Below, in pieces: positions 1 to 12,171 of a stretch of DNA of 64,000 nt (position 1 is its first letter; each line of letters opens with the position of its first letter). The position numbers and the translations under genes are program-made. This DNA is from Paraburkholderia humisilvae (GTDB lineage: Bacteria; Pseudomonadota; Gammaproteobacteria; Burkholderiales; Burkholderiaceae): assembly GCF_902859855.1 (NCBI RefSeq), contig NZ_CADIKH010000002.1, forward strand, positions 278,880-342,879, given 5' to 3'. A model generated the notes under the pieces. It was given only the letters and a program-made list of their open reading frames with translations, searched no databases and was not told the DNA's origin.

Positions 1-518
1 ACGCCGTGCGTCTCGCACTGGTCGGCAAGATCGGCGAGAACCTGTCGATTCGCCGTTTCGCGCGTTTCGAAACGCCGAACAAGCTGACGTCCTACCTGCA
101 CGGTACGCGCATCGGCGTGCTGGTCGAGTACACGGGCGCGGACGAGCAGGTCGGCAAGGACGTCGCGATGCATATCGCCGCGATGAAGCCGGTCTCGCTG
201 TCGTCGAACGACGTGCCGGCCGATCTGATCGCCAAGGAGCGCAGCATCGCGGAACAGAAGGCGGCCGAATCGGGCAAGCCGGCGGAAATCGTCGCGAAGA
301 TGGTCGAAGGCAGCGTCCAGAAGTACCTGAAGGAAGTGTCGCTGCTGAACCAGCCGTTCGTGAAGAACGATAAGCAGACGATTGAGCAGATGCTGAAAGC
401 GGCCGGCACCAGCGTGCAGAAATTCGCGCTGTTCGTGGTCGGCGAGGGCATCGAGAAGCGTCAGGACGACTTCGCGGCCGAAGTGGCTGCGCAGGTCGCT
501 GCTGCAAAGCAGCAATAG
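1..518 (+). CDS. tsf: Elongation factor Ts, C-terminal part (cut by window start)
   Basis: EF-Ts is the cytosolic guanine nucleotide exchange factor that recycles EF-Tu-GDP during translation. The reading frame is open from the first complete codon at position 3, so the gene continues to the left and lacks roughly its first 120 residues compared with the usual ~290. The visible part has the C-terminal domain signature [13 protein letters not shown], then [15 protein letters not shown] and a lysine/alanine-rich C-terminus. It lies upstream of pyrH and frr, the usual rpsB-tsf-pyrH-frr order, so rpsB is expected just outside the window. Identification is secure; only the start is missing. Confidence 0.96.
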   Translation, partial: AVRLALVGKIGENLSIRRFARFETPNKLTSYLHGTRIGVLVEYTGADEQVGKDVAMHIAAMKPVSLSSNDVPADLIAKERSIAEQKAAESGKPAEIVAKMVEGSVQKYLKEVSLLNQPFVKNDKQTIEQMLKAAGTSVQKFALFVVGEGIEKRQDDFAAEVAAQVAAAKQQ

Positions 519-1516
<998 letters not shown>

Positions 1517-1533
1517 ACTCTTTGTCACATCAG

Positions 1534-1555
1534 CTGGGCTCGAGCGCGAGCCCAG
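1534..1555 (+). terminator. Hairpin between pyrH and frr
   Basis: A perfect 9-bp stem (CTGGGCTCG / CGAGCCCAG) with a 4-base loop, 17 bases after the pyrH stop. No U-tract follows, so it is more likely an mRNA-stabilising or partial attenuating hairpin than a full terminator. Confidence 0.4.
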
Positions 1556-1614
1556 GCCGCGGCTTTTCGTCTGCTGGCCGGCTCGCATCGTTTTGAAGGT
1601 TCGGAGGTTTAATC

Positions 1615-2175
1615 ATGTCTGTGGCTGACATCAAGAAAGGCGCTGAACAGAAAATGCAGCGCTCGATCGACGCGTTCAAAAACGACCTGTCGAAGATCCG
1701 CACGGGCCGTGCGCACACGGGGCTGCTCGACCACATCCAGGTCGACTATTACGGTTCGCCCGTGCCGATTTCGCAGGTCGCGAACCTGACACTCGTCGAC
1801 GCGCGCACGATCGGCGTGCAGCCGTGGGAGAAGAAGATGGTCACGGTGGTCGAAAAGGCCATTCGCGAATCGGACCTGGGTCTGAACCCGGCGGCGCAGG
1901 GCGACCTGATCCGCGTGCCGATGCCGGCGCTGACCGAAGAGCGCCGCCGCGAGCTCACCAAGGTCGTCAAGAGCGAAGGCGAAACGGCGAAGATTGCGGT
2001 GCGCAATCTGCGCCGCGACGCGAACGAGCAACTGAAAAAACTCGTAAAAGACAAAGAGATTTCCGAAGACGATGAGCGCCGCGCCGGTGACGACGTGCAG
2101 AAGCTGACGGACAAATACGTCGCGGAAATCGACAAACTCGTGCAGACGAAAGAAGCCGAGATCATGACGGTCTGA
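1615..2175 (+). CDS. frr: Ribosome recycling factor
   Basis: RRF splits post-termination 70S complexes together with EF-G so that subunits can re-initiate. The 186-residue length and the sequence ([18 protein letters not shown] near 24-41, then the long helical region with RREL.K and the charged C-terminus ending KEAEIMTV) are typical. A good Shine-Dalgarno, GGAGG, sits about 8 bases before the ATG at 1615. It follows pyrH in the conserved translation/pyrimidine cluster and its last base overlaps the extended uppS frame. Essential housekeeping gene; no anomalies. Confidence 0.97.
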   Translation: MSVADIKKGAEQKMQRSIDAFKNDLSKIRTGRAHTGLLDHIQVDYYGSPVPISQVANLTLVDARTIGVQPWEKKMVTVVEKAIRESDLGLNPAAQGDLIRVPMPALTEERRRELTKVVKSEGETAKIAVRNLRRDANEQLKKLVKDKEISEDDERRAGDDVQKLTDKYVAEIDKLVQTKEAEIMTV

Positions 2176-2240
2176 TGCCGCGCGGCATTGGCGCCTTCAA
2201 GTCTTTACTTCTTTATTTGCAGAGTCACTTCCCGACGGCC

Positions 2241-3032
2241 ATGACCTATACCAGTTCAACCGTTCTCGTACCTGATGTCTCGGCTGTGCCGCGTCACATC
2301 GCGATCATCATGGACGGCAACGGCCGTTGGGCGACACAGCGCCGGCTGCCACGCGTGGCCGGCCACTCGCGCGGCGTCGATGCGGTGCGCGCGACGGTCG
2401 AAGCGTGCGCGCGACGCGGCGTCGAATACCTGACGCTTTTTGCGTTCAGTTCCGAAAACTGGCGACGACCGGAAGATGAAGTCTCGTTCCTGATGCGCCT
2501 GTTTGTCACGGCGCTTGAGCGCGAGATCGGCAAGCTGCACGCGAACGGCATCAGGTTGCGTGTGGTCGGCGATCTGTCGGCGTTCGACCGGCGTATCCAG
2601 GACCTGATCCGGCGCGCCGAAACCAAGACTGCACGCAATACACGACTCACGCTGACGATCGCCGCGAACTACGGCGGCCGCTGGGACATCATGCAAGCCA
2701 CCCGCAAGCTCGTCGAACAGGCGGCGCTGACGGGCCATCCGGTCGAGGTCAGTGAGGAAGCGTTCGGCGAGCATCTCGCGATGGGGTACGCGCCGGAGCC
2801 GGACCTCTTTATCCGCACCGGCGGCGAGCAGCGTATCAGCAACTTCCTGCTGTGGCAGCTCGCGTATACCGAGTTTTATTTCACCGATACGTTCTGGCCG
2901 GATTTCGACGCCGATTCGCTCGGTCACGCGATCGCGTCGTATGCCGAGCGGGAGCGCCGCTTTGGGCGCACCAGCGCTCAACTCGACACGCAGTCGCCGC
3001 AGTCGCAGAACGCCGATTCGCTTTCATGCTAA
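2241..3032 (+). CDS. uppS: Isoprenyl transferase (undecaprenyl diphosphate synthase)
   Basis: Cis-prenyltransferase that condenses eight isopentenyl diphosphates onto farnesyl diphosphate to make the C55 carrier lipid precursor for peptidoglycan and O-antigen. The 263-residue product has the catalytic DGNGRWA (25-31), FSSENWRRP (69-77) and [11 protein letters not shown] (192-202), with Asp25 the Mg-binding residue. The ATG at 2241 was chosen; the frame is open upstream to 2175 but the extra 22 residues are not family-like. The stop overlaps the start of cdsA, so the two are probably translationally coupled. Confidence 0.95.
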   Translation: MTYTSSTVLVPDVSAVPRHIAIIMDGNGRWATQRRLPRVAGHSRGVDAVRATVEACARRGVEYLTLFAFSSENWRRPEDEVSFLMRLFVTALEREIGKLHANGIRLRVVGDLSAFDRRIQDLIRRAETKTARNTRLTLTIAANYGGRWDIMQATRKLVEQAALTGHPVEVSEEAFGEHLAMGYAPEPDLFIRTGGEQRISNFLLWQLAYTEFYFTDTFWPDFDADSLGHAIASYAERERRFGRTSAQLDTQSPQSQNADSLSC

Positions 3033-3847
3033 AGACCCGTGTCATCACGGCGATCGTTCTGCTGGCCGTGCTATTGCCGGTCACGCTGTTTGCGCCGATC
3101 GGCGCATTCGGCGCGCTGATCGCATTCGTTGTCGTATTTGCCGCGTGGGAGTGGGCGCGGCTGTTGAAGCTGAGTGGCACCGGGCCGGTTATCTACGCGA
3201 TCGTCGCGGCGCTTGCGCTGGTCGCGAGCACGAAACTGGGCGTCGGGTATGTTGCGCCGCGGCCGCTTTTCGAGGCAGCCGCGATTTTCTGGGTGCTGGT
3301 CGGCCCGTTTGCGCTGATCCGCAAGCCGGTGCTGGCCGAAGGCGGCTGGCGCGTGTTCCTGCTCGCCGCGGGTATCGTCGCGTTTGCCGCCTGCTGGCAC
3401 GCGTTGGTGGCCGCGCGTGCGACCGGTGTCGCCTTTGTGCTTTCCCTGCTGCTGGTGGTATGGCTGGCGGATATCGGCGCATACTTTGCCGGTAAGGCTT
3501 TCGGCAGGCACAAGCTGGCGCCGGCAATCAGCCCCGGCAAGACCTGGGAGGGCGCGATCGGCGGCTGGCTCGTGGTGATCGTCGTGGCTTTCATCGCGGC
3601 GCTGACCGGCGCGTTCAAGCCGACCCTGTTTTTTACGCTGCTGGAACGCCTCGGTTCCATGCGTGCGCTAATCGCGTTGACGCTGCTGGTCGTGTTCAGC
3701 GTGGTTGGCGATCTGTTCGAGTCGATGTTAAAACGCCAGGCCGGCGTCAAGGATTCGAGCGGCCTGCTGCCGGGCCACGGCGGCGTGCTCGACCGCATCG
3801 ACGCGTTGTTGCCCGTGCTGCCGCTCGCCATGCTGCTGCTCGGCTAG
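3026..3847 (+). CDS. cdsA: Phosphatidate cytidylyltransferase (CDP-diglyceride synthase)
   Basis: Inner-membrane enzyme that makes CDP-diacylglycerol from phosphatidic acid and CTP, the branch point for all phospholipids. The 273-residue product is almost wholly hydrophobic, with about seven to eight membrane segments. Near the C-terminus it carries the family signature: S-x3-KR followed by [16 protein letters not shown]. The ATG at 3026 overlaps the uppS stop by 7 bases. The frame is open far upstream inside uppS, but only this start gives a normal N-terminus ([17 protein letters not shown]). Confidence 0.95.
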   Translation: MLKTRVITAIVLLAVLLPVTLFAPIGAFGALIAFVVVFAAWEWARLLKLSGTGPVIYAIVAALALVASTKLGVGYVAPRPLFEAAAIFWVLVGPFALIRKPVLAEGGWRVFLLAAGIVAFAACWHALVAARATGVAFVLSLLLVVWLADIGAYFAGKAFGRHKLAPAISPGKTWEGAIGGWLVVIVVAFIAALTGAFKPTLFFTLLERLGSMRALIALTLLVVFSVVGDLFESMLKRQAGVKDSSGLLPGHGGVLDRIDALLPVLPLAMLLLG

Positions 3848-3857
3848 AGAAAGAGAG

Positions 3858-5039
3858 ATGAAAAAACGATTGACCTTGCTCGGTTCCACGGGCTCGATTG
3901 GAGACAGCACGCTCGATGTGATTGCGCGGCATCCGGAGCGCTTTTCCATCTATGCGCTGACTGCGCACCGCAACGGCGACAAGCTCGTCGATCAATGCCT
4001 GCGCTTCCAGCCCGAAGTGGCGGTGGTCGGCGATGCGGCGACCGCGCAGCAGGTCGCTGACAAACTCCGCGCGGCCGGTTGCAAGACCGAGGTGTTGTAC
4101 GGACCGCAAGCGCTCGTCGACGTGTCGAAGAGCGACAGCTGCGATACGGTGGTCGCGGCGATCGTCGGTGCCGCCGGTCTCGCGCCAGGTCTTGCTGCCG
4201 CTCGTGCCGGCAAGCGCATTCTGCTCGCGAACAAGGAAGCGCTCGTGATGTCGGGCGCCATCTTCATGAACGCGGTGCGCGATAACGGCGCGATCCTGCT
4301 GCCGGTCGACAGTGAACATAATGCGATCTTCCAGTGTCTGCCACGCGAAGCGGCGCTGCATGGCGGGGTCTCGAAGATCATTCTGACGGCGTCGGGTGGC
4401 CCATTTCGCACGCGCGAACCCGCAAGCCTTGTCGATGTAACGCCGGAAGAGGCGTGTAAGCATCCGAACTGGGTGATGGGGCGCAAGATTTCAGTCGATT
4501 CGGCAACGATGATGAACAAGGGCCTTGAGGTCATCGAAGCGCACTGGCTCTTCGGCCTCGCAGGCGATCGCATCGATGTGCTGATTCATCCGCAAAGCGT
4601 GATCCATTCGCTCGTGTCGTACACGGACGGGTCGGTGCTTGCGCAACTGGGCAATCCCGACATGCGTACGCCGATTGCCCATGCGCTCGCGTTTCCGGAG
4701 CGCGTCGAATCCGGCGTTGCGCCGCTCGATCTCGCGCAGATTGCGATGCTCTCGTTCGAAAAGCCCGATTACGCGCGCTTCCCGTGTCTCGCGCTCGCGG
4801 TGAAGGCACTCGCCGCCGGCGGCGTCGCTAGTGCGGCGCTCAATGCGGCCAATGAAATCGCCGTCGACGCGTTCCTGTCGCGCCGGATTGGTTTCACGGC
4901 CATCGCGCAAGTCGTCGACGCGGTGTTGAACGCGCTGCCGAACCGCGACGCGGCAAGCCTTGACGATGTGCTCGAAGCGGATGCCGCAGCGCGGCGCGCG
5001 GCATCGTCGATGATCGACACGCTGCCGGCGCTCGCGTAG
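3858..5039 (+). CDS. dxr: 1-deoxy-D-xylulose 5-phosphate reductoisomerase
   Basis: Second enzyme of the MEP isoprenoid pathway: converts DXP to MEP using NADPH and a divalent metal; it is the fosmidomycin target. The 393-residue product has the N-terminal Rossmann motif GSTGSIG (9-15), the [10 protein letters not shown] segment, the metal-site region [10 protein letters not shown] and the substrate loop TASGGPFR. Its place between cdsA (11 bases upstream) and rseP (31 bases downstream) is conserved in proteobacteria and links isoprenoid supply to the undecaprenyl carrier made by uppS. Confidence 0.97.
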   Translation: MKKRLTLLGSTGSIGDSTLDVIARHPERFSIYALTAHRNGDKLVDQCLRFQPEVAVVGDAATAQQVADKLRAAGCKTEVLYGPQALVDVSKSDSCDTVVAAIVGAAGLAPGLAAARAGKRILLANKEALVMSGAIFMNAVRDNGAILLPVDSEHNAIFQCLPREAALHGGVSKIILTASGGPFRTREPASLVDVTPEEACKHPNWVMGRKISVDSATMMNKGLEVIEAHWLFGLAGDRIDVLIHPQSVIHSLVSYTDGSVLAQLGNPDMRTPIAHALAFPERVESGVAPLDLAQIAMLSFEKPDYARFPCLALAVKALAAGGVASAALNAANEIAVDAFLSRRIGFTAIAQVVDAVLNALPNRDAASLDDVLEADAAARRAASSMIDTLPALA

Positions 5040-5070
5040 CGCACGCAGCACGCCATTCAGTGAGGCGTCT

Positions 5071-6471
5071 ATGAACCTGCTGACCGAAGTGCTCGCCTTC
5101 GTGGTTGCGATCGGCGTGCTGGTGGTCGTACACGAGTACGGCCACTACAGCGTCGCGCGCATGTGCGGCGTGAAGGTACTGCGTTTTTCGATAGGCTTCG
5201 GCAAACCGCTCGTGCAGTGGGTCAGCAAGAAAACCGGCACGCAATGGACCATTGCGATGCTGCCGCTCGGCGGCTACGTGAAGATGCTCGACGAGCGCGA
5301 AGAGGGCGCGCGCATTCCTGACGACGAACTCCGCTATGCGTTCAACCGGCAGTCGGTGAGCAAGCGCTTCGCGATTGTCGCGGCCGGCCCGATTGCCAAT
5401 TTTCTGCTGGCAATCGTGCTGTTTGCCGCAGTGTTCGCAACCGGCGTAACGGAGCCTGCCGCGGTGGTCGCCGCGCCGGCGATGAATACGGCCGCCGCGC
5501 ACGCCGGTTTCGAAGGCGGCGAGACGGTTAAGGCGGTGCGCGATGCGAGCGGCGGCGAGGCCGAGCCGGTGCGTTCATGGTCGGATTTGCGCTGGAAGCT
5601 GCTCGGCGCGGCGTTCGATCATCGCAATGTCGTGCTGTCCGCCAAGGACAAAAATGGCACGTTCGATTTTCCGCTGAGTCTCGAAAGCCTGTCCGACAAG
5701 GAAGTCGATGACAATTTCATGTCGAGCCTCGGCTTCGAGCCAGGCAGTGGCACGCTTTCGGTCGCCGCCGTGCAGGCGGGCAGCGCCGCGCAACGCGCGG
5801 GCCTCATGGCGGGCGACCGGCTGCGCGCAGTCGACGGCCGTCCCGCCGATAACGCGACCACGTTTATCAACTACATCAAGGCGCACGCAGGCAAGCCGAT
5901 CACGCTGCAGATCGAGCGCGGCGCGCGCGTGACGCAATCCGGCACGCAGCCGGGCACGTTGCACACCATCACACTCGTGCCGGTCGTGCAGCGCGATGAC
6001 GTGACCGGCGAGAACGTCGGCCGCATCGGCGCGGAACTCGCGACCCAGGTGCCGTCGATCGACGTGCGTTACGGACCGCTCGAGAGCCTGCGTCTCGGTG
6101 CGAATCGCACGTGGGAGCTCGGCGTGTATTCGATCCGGATGTTCGGCCGGATGATTATCGGCGAAGCATCGTTGAAGAATCTTTCAGGCCCGGTAACGAT
6201 CGCGGACTATGCGGGCAAGAGCGCAAGGCTCGGACCATCAGCATTCCTGTCGTTCCTCGCGCTTGTCAGTATTAGTCTCGGCGTTCTCAACCTTTTACCA
6301 ATTCCGGTATTGGACGGGGGGCATCTGTTATATTATTTGGTTGAAGCGGTTACCGGCAAAGCCGTATCCGATCGCTGGCAGATGGTTCTCCAACGAGCGG
6401 GACTTGCCTGCATCGTCGCCCTGTCGGCGATTGCGCTTTTCAACGATCTTGCACGTTTAATCCATTTTTAA
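5071..6471 (+). CDS. rseP: RIP metalloprotease RseP (site-2 protease)
   Basis: Inner-membrane zinc protease that performs the intramembrane cut of the anti-sigma factor RseA and clears signal peptide remnants, so it controls the envelope stress response. The 466-residue product has the zinc motif HEYGH at 21-25 in the first membrane helix, a central periplasmic PDZ region (AGSAAQRAGLMAGDRL), and the second catalytic motif PVLDGGH with Asp415 near the C-terminal membrane segments. It precedes bamA, as expected for a gene linked to outer-membrane protein quality control. Confidence 0.96.
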   Translation: MNLLTEVLAFVVAIGVLVVVHEYGHYSVARMCGVKVLRFSIGFGKPLVQWVSKKTGTQWTIAMLPLGGYVKMLDEREEGARIPDDELRYAFNRQSVSKRFAIVAAGPIANFLLAIVLFAAVFATGVTEPAAVVAAPAMNTAAAHAGFEGGETVKAVRDASGGEAEPVRSWSDLRWKLLGAAFDHRNVVLSAKDKNGTFDFPLSLESLSDKEVDDNFMSSLGFEPGSGTLSVAAVQAGSAAQRAGLMAGDRLRAVDGRPADNATTFINYIKAHAGKPITLQIERGARVTQSGTQPGTLHTITLVPVVQRDDVTGENVGRIGAELATQVPSIDVRYGPLESLRLGANRTWELGVYSIRMFGRMIIGEASLKNLSGPVTIADYAGKSARLGPSAFLSFLALVSISLGVLNLLPIPVLDGGHLLYYLVEAVTGKAVSDRWQMVLQRAGLACIVALSAIALFNDLARLIHF

Positions 6472-6535
6472 AGGTGTCAGGCGGCGTTCGCGACGACCGT
6501 CGGACCTGATGCAGCTATAACACTGGGGAAGCACG

Positions 6536-8848
6536 TTGTTCAAACCTCATCGCATTGTTCCTAAAACAGTTGTAGCCGCGGCATTTGCCGCGCATGGGCT
6601 GGTTGCCCACGCAACGACACCCTTTGTGGTGCAAGACATTCGGATCGAGGGTTTGCAACGGGTCGAACCGGGTACCGTTTTCTCGTATCTGCCGATCAAG
6701 CAGGGCGATACGTTCACCGACGATAAAGCGTCCGAAGCCATTCGCGCGCTGTACGCCACGGGCTTCTTCAACGACGTCAAGATCGCGACCGAAGGCAATG
6801 TCGTGATCGTCCAGGTGGCCGAGCGTCCGGCCATCGGCACGATCGATTTCGCCGGCATTCACGAATTCGAGAAAGACAACCTGGTCAAGGCGCTACGTTC
6901 GGTCGGCCTGTCGCAAGGCCGGTACTACGACAAGGCACTGGTCGATAAAGCCGAGCAGGAACTGAAGCGCCAGTACCTGACGCGCGGCTTCTATGCGGCG
7001 GAAGTGACCACCACGGTCACGCCGATCGACCGCAACCGCGTCGGTCTGCTGTTCTCGGTGGTCGAAGGGCCGAACGCGAAGATCCGCCAGATCAACTTCA
7101 TCGGCAACAAGGCGTTCAGCACGAGCACGCTGCGTGACGAAATGCAGCTGTCGACGCCGAACTGGTTTTCCTGGTACACGAAGAACGACCTGTATTCGAA
7201 GGAAAAGCTCACTGGCGACCTCGAAAACGTGCGCTCGTACTACCTGAATCGCGGCTATCTCGAGTTCAACATCGAGTCGACGCAGGTGTCGATCACGCCC
7301 GACAAGAAGGACATGTACCTGACGATCACGCTGCACGAGGGCGAGCCGTACACGATCTCAGGCATCAAACTGACCGGTAATCTGCTCGATCGCGAAGCCG
7401 AGCTGCAGAAGCTGATCAAGATCAAGCCGGGCGATCGTTTTTCGGCGGAAAAGCTGCAGGCGACCACGAAGGCGATCGTCGACAAGCTCGGTGAATACGG
7501 CTATGCGTTTGCCACCGTCAATGCGCTGCCGCAGATCGATCAGGAGCATCACACGGTCGACCTCACGTTGCAGGTGGATCCGAGCCGCCGCGTCTACGTG
7601 CGCCGCATCAATGTGACCGGCAACACGCGCACGCGCGACGAAGTCGTGCGCCGCGAAATGCGCCAGCTCGAAAGCTCGTGGTTCGATTCGAACCGCCTCG
7701 CGCTGTCGAAAGACCGCGTCAACCGTCTCGGCTACTTTACCGACGTCGACGTGACGACCGTGCCGGTCGAAGGCACGCCCGACCAGGTCGACGTCGATGT
7801 GAAGGTGACCGAGAAGCCGACCGGCGCGATTACGCTCGGCGCCGGTTTCTCGTCGACGGACAAGGTGGTGCTGTCGGCCGGTGTGTCGCAGGATAACGTG
7901 TTCGGTTCCGGCACCAGCCTGTCGGTCAACGTGAACACGGCGAAGACCTACCGCACATTGACGGTCACACAGGTCGATCCGTACTTCACGGTGGACGGCA
8001 TCAAGCGGATCACGGACCTCTACTACCGCACGTACGAGCCGCTCTTCTATTCGACCGATTCGAGCTTCCGGATCGTCACGCTCGGCGGCGACCTGAAGTT
8101 CGGTATCCCGTTCTCCGAGGTCGATACGGTCTATTTCGGCGCGGGCTTCGAACAGAATACGCTCGACGTCGACGCGAATACGCCGCAGACCTACAAGAAC
8201 TACGTGAATGACTTCGGCCGCGTATCGAATAACGTGCCGCTGACGATCGGCTGGTCGCGTGACAATCGCGACAGCGCACTGGTGCCGAGCCGCGGGTACT
8301 TCACGCAGGCGAACGCCGAATACGGCACGCCGATCGGCGGCACGCAGTACTACAAGGCGGACTTGTCGGCGCAGTACTATTACTCGTTTTCGCGCGGCTT
8401 CGTGATTGGCTTTAACGTGCAGGGCGGCTACGGTAACGGTATCGGCAATCCGTTCCCGATCTTCAAGAACTACTACGCGGGTGGTATCGGTTCGGTGCGT
8501 GGCTATGAGCCGAGCTCGCTGGGTCCGCGCGATACGACGACCAACGATCCGGTCGGCGGTAACAAGATGTTCGTCAGCAATATCGAGTTGACGTTCCCGC
8601 TGCCGGGTACGGGCTACGACCGCACGCTGCGCGTGTTCACGTTCCTCGATGCCGGTAACGTGTGGGGTGACCCGCGCCAGGGCGGCAACACGACGGTCGG
8701 CTCGAATGGTCTGCGCTATGGTTACGGTGTCGGTCTCGCATGGATTTCGCCGATCGGGCCGCTCAAGCTGAGCCTTGGTTTCCCGGTACAGAAGCACACG
8801 GGCGACCAGTACCAGAAATTCCAGTTCCAGATCGGGACGGCATTCTGA
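6536..8848 (+). CDS. bamA: Outer membrane protein assembly factor BamA
   Basis: Omp85-family central subunit of the BAM complex that folds and inserts beta-barrel proteins in the outer membrane. The 770-residue product starts with a signal sequence (cleavage expected after about residue 27), followed by five POTRA domains (roughly 28-420) and a C-terminal 16-strand barrel that contains the VRGY motif (GSVRGYEPSS) and ends in phenylalanine (FQIGTAF), as outer-membrane barrels do. The apparent start is TTG at 6536; no ATG in frame gives a complete signal peptide, so the TTG call is likely. It is followed closely by skp. Confidence 0.96.
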   Translation: MFKPHRIVPKTVVAAAFAAHGLVAHATTPFVVQDIRIEGLQRVEPGTVFSYLPIKQGDTFTDDKASEAIRALYATGFFNDVKIATEGNVVIVQVAERPAIGTIDFAGIHEFEKDNLVKALRSVGLSQGRYYDKALVDKAEQELKRQYLTRGFYAAEVTTTVTPIDRNRVGLLFSVVEGPNAKIRQINFIGNKAFSTSTLRDEMQLSTPNWFSWYTKNDLYSKEKLTGDLENVRSYYLNRGYLEFNIESTQVSITPDKKDMYLTITLHEGEPYTISGIKLTGNLLDREAELQKLIKIKPGDRFSAEKLQATTKAIVDKLGEYGYAFATVNALPQIDQEHHTVDLTLQVDPSRRVYVRRINVTGNTRTRDEVVRREMRQLESSWFDSNRLALSKDRVNRLGYFTDVDVTTVPVEGTPDQVDVDVKVTEKPTGAITLGAGFSSTDKVVLSAGVSQDNVFGSGTSLSVNVNTAKTYRTLTVTQVDPYFTVDGIKRITDLYYRTYEPLFYSTDSSFRIVTLGGDLKFGIPFSEVDTVYFGAGFEQNTLDVDANTPQTYKNYVNDFGRVSNNVPLTIGWSRDNRDSALVPSRGYFTQANAEYGTPIGGTQYYKADLSAQYYYSFSRGFVIGFNVQGGYGNGIGNPFPIFKNYYAGGIGSVRGYEPSSLGPRDTTTNDPVGGNKMFVSNIELTFPLPGTGYDRTLRVFTFLDAGNVWGDPRQGGNTTVGSNGLRYGYGVGLAWISPIGPLKLSLGFPVQKHTGDQYQKFQFQIGTAF

Positions 8849-8882
8849 TCGGACGAACGGCGACCCTTACAGTATCGAGAGG

Positions 8883-9425
8883 ATGACTTTGCTAACCGGT
8901 ATGATTTCGAAACGTGTGGCGTGTGCACTGGCGCTGGCCGTGACGCTCGGGGCGGGCGTCGTGCAAGCCGCGCAGGCGCAGGAAGCGCGTATCGCGGCGG
9001 TCAATTCCGACCGCATCCTGCGCGAGTCGGCAGCGGCGAAGGCGGCCCAGGCGAAGCTCGAAGCCGAGTTCGCAAAGCGCGACAAGGATCTGCAGGACAT
9101 GGCGCAGCGTCTGAAGTCGATGTCCGATGCACTCGACAAGAACGGCGCAACGATGTCGCCGGTGGACCGCGCGCAGAAACAGCGCGATCTGTCGCAGCTC
9201 GATAGCGACTTCCAGCGCAAACAGCGTGAGTTCCGCGAAGATCTGAACCAGCGCCGCAATGAAGAGCTGGCCGCGGTGCTGGACCGTGCGAACAAGGTCA
9301 TCAAACAGATCGCCGAGCAGCAGCACTACGATCTGATCGTGCAGGAAGCCGTCTATGTGAGTCCACGCATCGACATTACCGACCAGGTGTTGAAGGCGCT
9401 CGCCGCGCCGAACGCGACGAATTGA
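8883..9425 (+). CDS. skp: OmpH/Skp family periplasmic chaperone
   Basis: Periplasmic holdase that carries unfolded outer-membrane proteins from the Sec translocon towards BAM. The 180-residue product has a signal peptide ending near AQAQEA, the family opening [15 protein letters not shown], and a long charged helical hairpin (about 50-140) that forms the tentacles of the trimer. Start choice is uncertain: ATG at 8883 touches the purine-rich GAGAGG, while ATG at 8901 also gives a complete signal peptide. Position between bamA and lpxD is the conserved order. Confidence 0.93.
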   Translation: MTLLTGMISKRVACALALAVTLGAGVVQAAQAQEARIAAVNSDRILRESAAAKAAQAKLEAEFAKRDKDLQDMAQRLKSMSDALDKNGATMSPVDRAQKQRDLSQLDSDFQRKQREFREDLNQRRNEELAAVLDRANKVIKQIAEQQHYDLIVQEAVYVSPRIDITDQVLKALAAPNATN

Positions 9426-9543
9426 GCGAATCAGGCAAAGCAGCAACGTAGAAAAAGCAGCACGCCGATACCGAAGCCCTGAGCCCGGTATCCTGTCAAG
9501 CGCCAACCTGGGCGCTAACCGAAATCAGGAGCAGTACACGCAT

Positions 9544-10623
9544 ATGGCTTTTACGCTCGAGGAGATCGCAACACGCTTCGGCGGCGACATCATCGGAGAC
9601 CGCACGCATCGTGTCAGCAATCTGGCGCCGCTGGATCAGGCCGGCCCGGAACATCTGGCGTTCCTCGCGAACCCCAAATACCTGTCGCAAGTCGACACCA
9701 CCCAGGCAGGCGCGGTGCTGATCAACGCGGACGACCTCGCGAAGCTCGCATCGCCGGATGGACGTAACTTCATCGTCACACCGAATCCGTACGCTTATTT
9801 CGCCCGCGTCGCGCAGGCATTCATCGATCTCGCGGCGCCGAAAGCCATGCCCGGCGTGCATCCTGGCGCGCATGTCGATGCGTCCGCGCAGGTCGCGGCA
9901 AGCGCGGTGATCGGGCCGAATGTGACGGTCGAGGCAGGCGCGGTGATTGGCGAAAACGTGCGTCTCGATGCGAACGTATTCGTCGGTCGCGGCACGCGCA
10001 TCGGCGCCGGATCGCATCTGTACCCGAATGTCACCGTGTACCATGGCTGCACCCTCGGCGAGCGCGCGATCGTGCAAGCCGGCGCGGTGATCGGCTCCGA
10101 TGGCTTCGGCTTCGCGCCGGATTTCGTCGGCGAAGGCGATGCGCGCACCGGCAGCTGGGTGAAGATTCCGCAGGTGGGCGGCGTGACGATCGGCCCGGAC
10201 GTCGAGATCGGCGCGAACACGACGATCGATCGCGGAGCGATGGCCGATACCGTGATCGAGCAGTGCGTGAAAATCGATAACCTCGTGCAAATCGCGCACA
10301 ATTGCCGGATCGGCGCGTATACCGTGATCGCCGGCTGCGCGGGCATCGCGGGCAGCACGACGATCGGCAAGCACTGTATGATCGGCGGCGCAGTCGGCAT
10401 CGCGGGTCATGTGACGCTGGGCGACTACGTGATCATCACCGCGAAGTCGGGCGTGTCGAAGTCGTTGCTGAAGCCGGGGCTGTACACCAGCGCGTTTCCG
10501 GCGGTCGAGCATGCCGAGTGGAATAAAAGCGCTGCGCTGCTGCGCAACCTCGACAAGCTGCGCGATCGGATCAAGGCGCTTGAAGCGGCTGTGGCGGCAC
10601 AGACGGGCGCCGGCAAGGCGTAG
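9544..10623 (+). CDS. lpxD: UDP-3-O-(3-hydroxyacyl)glucosamine N-acyltransferase
   Basis: Third step of lipid A synthesis: transfers a 3-hydroxyacyl chain from acyl carrier protein to the 2-amino group of UDP-3-O-acyl-glucosamine. The 359-residue product has the N-terminal uridine-binding domain (about 1-100), a left-handed beta-helix of hexapeptide repeats (about 105-310) and a short C-terminal helix. His252 in QIAHNCRIG is the expected catalytic base. It starts the lpxD-fabZ-lpxA-lpxB block. Confidence 0.96.
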   Translation: MAFTLEEIATRFGGDIIGDRTHRVSNLAPLDQAGPEHLAFLANPKYLSQVDTTQAGAVLINADDLAKLASPDGRNFIVTPNPYAYFARVAQAFIDLAAPKAMPGVHPGAHVDASAQVAASAVIGPNVTVEAGAVIGENVRLDANVFVGRGTRIGAGSHLYPNVTVYHGCTLGERAIVQAGAVIGSDGFGFAPDFVGEGDARTGSWVKIPQVGGVTIGPDVEIGANTTIDRGAMADTVIEQCVKIDNLVQIAHNCRIGAYTVIAGCAGIAGSTTIGKHCMIGGAVGIAGHVTLGDYVIITAKSGVSKSLLKPGLYTSAFPAVEHAEWNKSAALLRNLDKLRDRIKALEAAVAAQTGAGKA

Positions 10624-10898
10624 CGAGGCAACGCGCAACAACCAACGAACAGGAAGGGAGCAGCAAACGCATCATCCAGAAGCGCCGGCCGTTGCCGCCC
10701 GAGGGCGGAACGGACCCAGGGCGCCGCCGCAGTCACCGGGGCGTAGTGGACACCAATACGGGAACGCAATTACGAGAACGCAAACCCGATGCAAGTGCGA
10801 AGCGAACCCGGCGACGGCACGTGACCTGATCACCTGCACCAGCATCTGAAGTTATCGTCGCGCCATCGATGACGAAACTGAGCGTGAACCGAAATACC

Positions 10899-11360
10899 AT
10901 GAGCACCGAAAAAATCAACCTCGACATTCACAAGATTCTGACGCTGCTGCCGCATCGCTATCCGATTCTGCTGGTCGACCGTGTCATCGAACTCGAACCG
11001 CACAAGGCGATCAAGGCGCTGAAGAATGTCACGATCAACGAGCCGTACTTCATGGGGCACTTTCCGAAGCGCCCGGTCATGCCCGGCGTGCTGATTCTCG
11101 AAGCCCTTGCGCAGACGGCCGCGCTGCTGACGTTCGCGGAAGAACCGCACGATCCGGACAATACGCTGTACCTGTTTGTCGGTATCGACAATGCGCGCTT
11201 CAAGCGTGTCGTCGAACCGGGTGACCAGCTGATTCTGAATGTGACGTTCGAGCGCCATATGCGCGGCATCTGGAAGTTCAAGGCGCGCGCCGAAGTCGAC
11301 GGCGCGGTTGCCGCGGAAGCGGATCTGATGTGCGCGGTGCGCACGTCAGACGAAGGCTGA
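10899..11360 (+). CDS. fabZ: 3-hydroxyacyl-[acyl-carrier-protein] dehydratase FabZ
   Basis: Dehydrates 3-hydroxyacyl-ACP to trans-2-enoyl-ACP in fatty acid synthesis; it competes with LpxA/LpxD for 3-hydroxyacyl-ACP, which explains its place among lpx genes. The 153-residue hotdog-fold product has [13 protein letters not shown] and the active-site block [11 protein letters not shown] with His54 and Glu68. ATG at 10899 gives the usual length; an in-frame ATG at 10869 would add ten residues. The 275 bases upstream, after lpxD, contain no recognisable gene. Confidence 0.95.
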   Translation: MSTEKINLDIHKILTLLPHRYPILLVDRVIELEPHKAIKALKNVTINEPYFMGHFPKRPVMPGVLILEALAQTAALLTFAEEPHDPDNTLYLFVGIDNARFKRVVEPGDQLILNVTFERHMRGIWKFKARAEVDGAVAAEADLMCAVRTSDEG

Positions 11361-11376
11361 ATACAAGCGAGGGCGC

Positions 11377-12165
11377 ATGAGCAGGATTCATCCCACTGCG
11401 ATCGTCGAGCCGGGTGCACAGATCGACGACACAGTCGAAATCGGACCGTACGCCATCGTCGGCGCACACGTGACGATCGGCGCGCGGACCACAGTCGGTT
11501 CGCACAGCGTGATCGAAGGCCACACGACGCTCGGCGAGGACAACCATATCGGGCACTTCGCATCGATCGGCGGCCGGCCGCAGGATATGAAGTACAAGGG
11601 CGAGCCGACGAAGCTCGCGATCGGCAACCGCAATACGATCCGCGAGTTCACGACGATCCACACCGGCACCGTGCAGGATACCGGCACCACGACGCTGGGC
11701 GACGACAACTGGATCATGGCGTATGTGCACGTCGGCCACGACTGCCAGATCGGCAATAACGTGATTCTGTCGAGCAACGCGCAGATGGCGGGGCACGTGC
11801 TGATCGGCGACCATGCGATCGTGGGCGGCATGTCGGGCGTGCATCAGTTCGTGCGGATCGGCGCGCATTCGATGCTCGGCGGCGCATCGGCGCTGGTGCA
11901 GGACGTACCGCCGTTTGTGATCGCAGCCGGCAACAAGGCCGAACCGCACGGAATCAATGTCGAAGGGCTGCGCCGGCGCGGCTTTTCGGCGGACGCGATT
12001 TCGGCGCTGCGTTCCGCGTACCGGCTGCTGTACAAGAATGGCCTGTCGCTCGAAGAGGCGAAGGTGCAGTTGCGCGAACTCGCATCCGCGGGGGGCGACG
12101 GTGACGAAGCGGTGCGCGAATTCGTCGACTTCGTCGAATCGTCGCAGCGCGGCATCATCCGCTAA
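11377..12165 (+). CDS. lpxA: UDP-N-acetylglucosamine O-acyltransferase
   Basis: First step of lipid A synthesis: transfers 3-hydroxyacyl from ACP to the 3-OH of UDP-GlcNAc in the cytosol. The 262-residue product is a hexapeptide-repeat beta-helix (about 1-185) plus a C-terminal helical domain. HVGHDCQIG carries the catalytic histidine (His121, equal to E. coli His125). It begins 16 bases after fabZ and ends 6 bases before lpxB. Confidence 0.96.
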   Translation: MSRIHPTAIVEPGAQIDDTVEIGPYAIVGAHVTIGARTTVGSHSVIEGHTTLGEDNHIGHFASIGGRPQDMKYKGEPTKLAIGNRNTIREFTTIHTGTVQDTGTTTLGDDNWIMAYVHVGHDCQIGNNVILSSNAQMAGHVLIGDHAIVGGMSGVHQFVRIGAHSMLGGASALVQDVPPFVIAAGNKAEPHGINVEGLRRRGFSADAISALRSAYRLLYKNGLSLEEAKVQLRELASAGGDGDEAVREFVDFVESSQRGIIR

Positions 12166-12171
12166 CGCGCA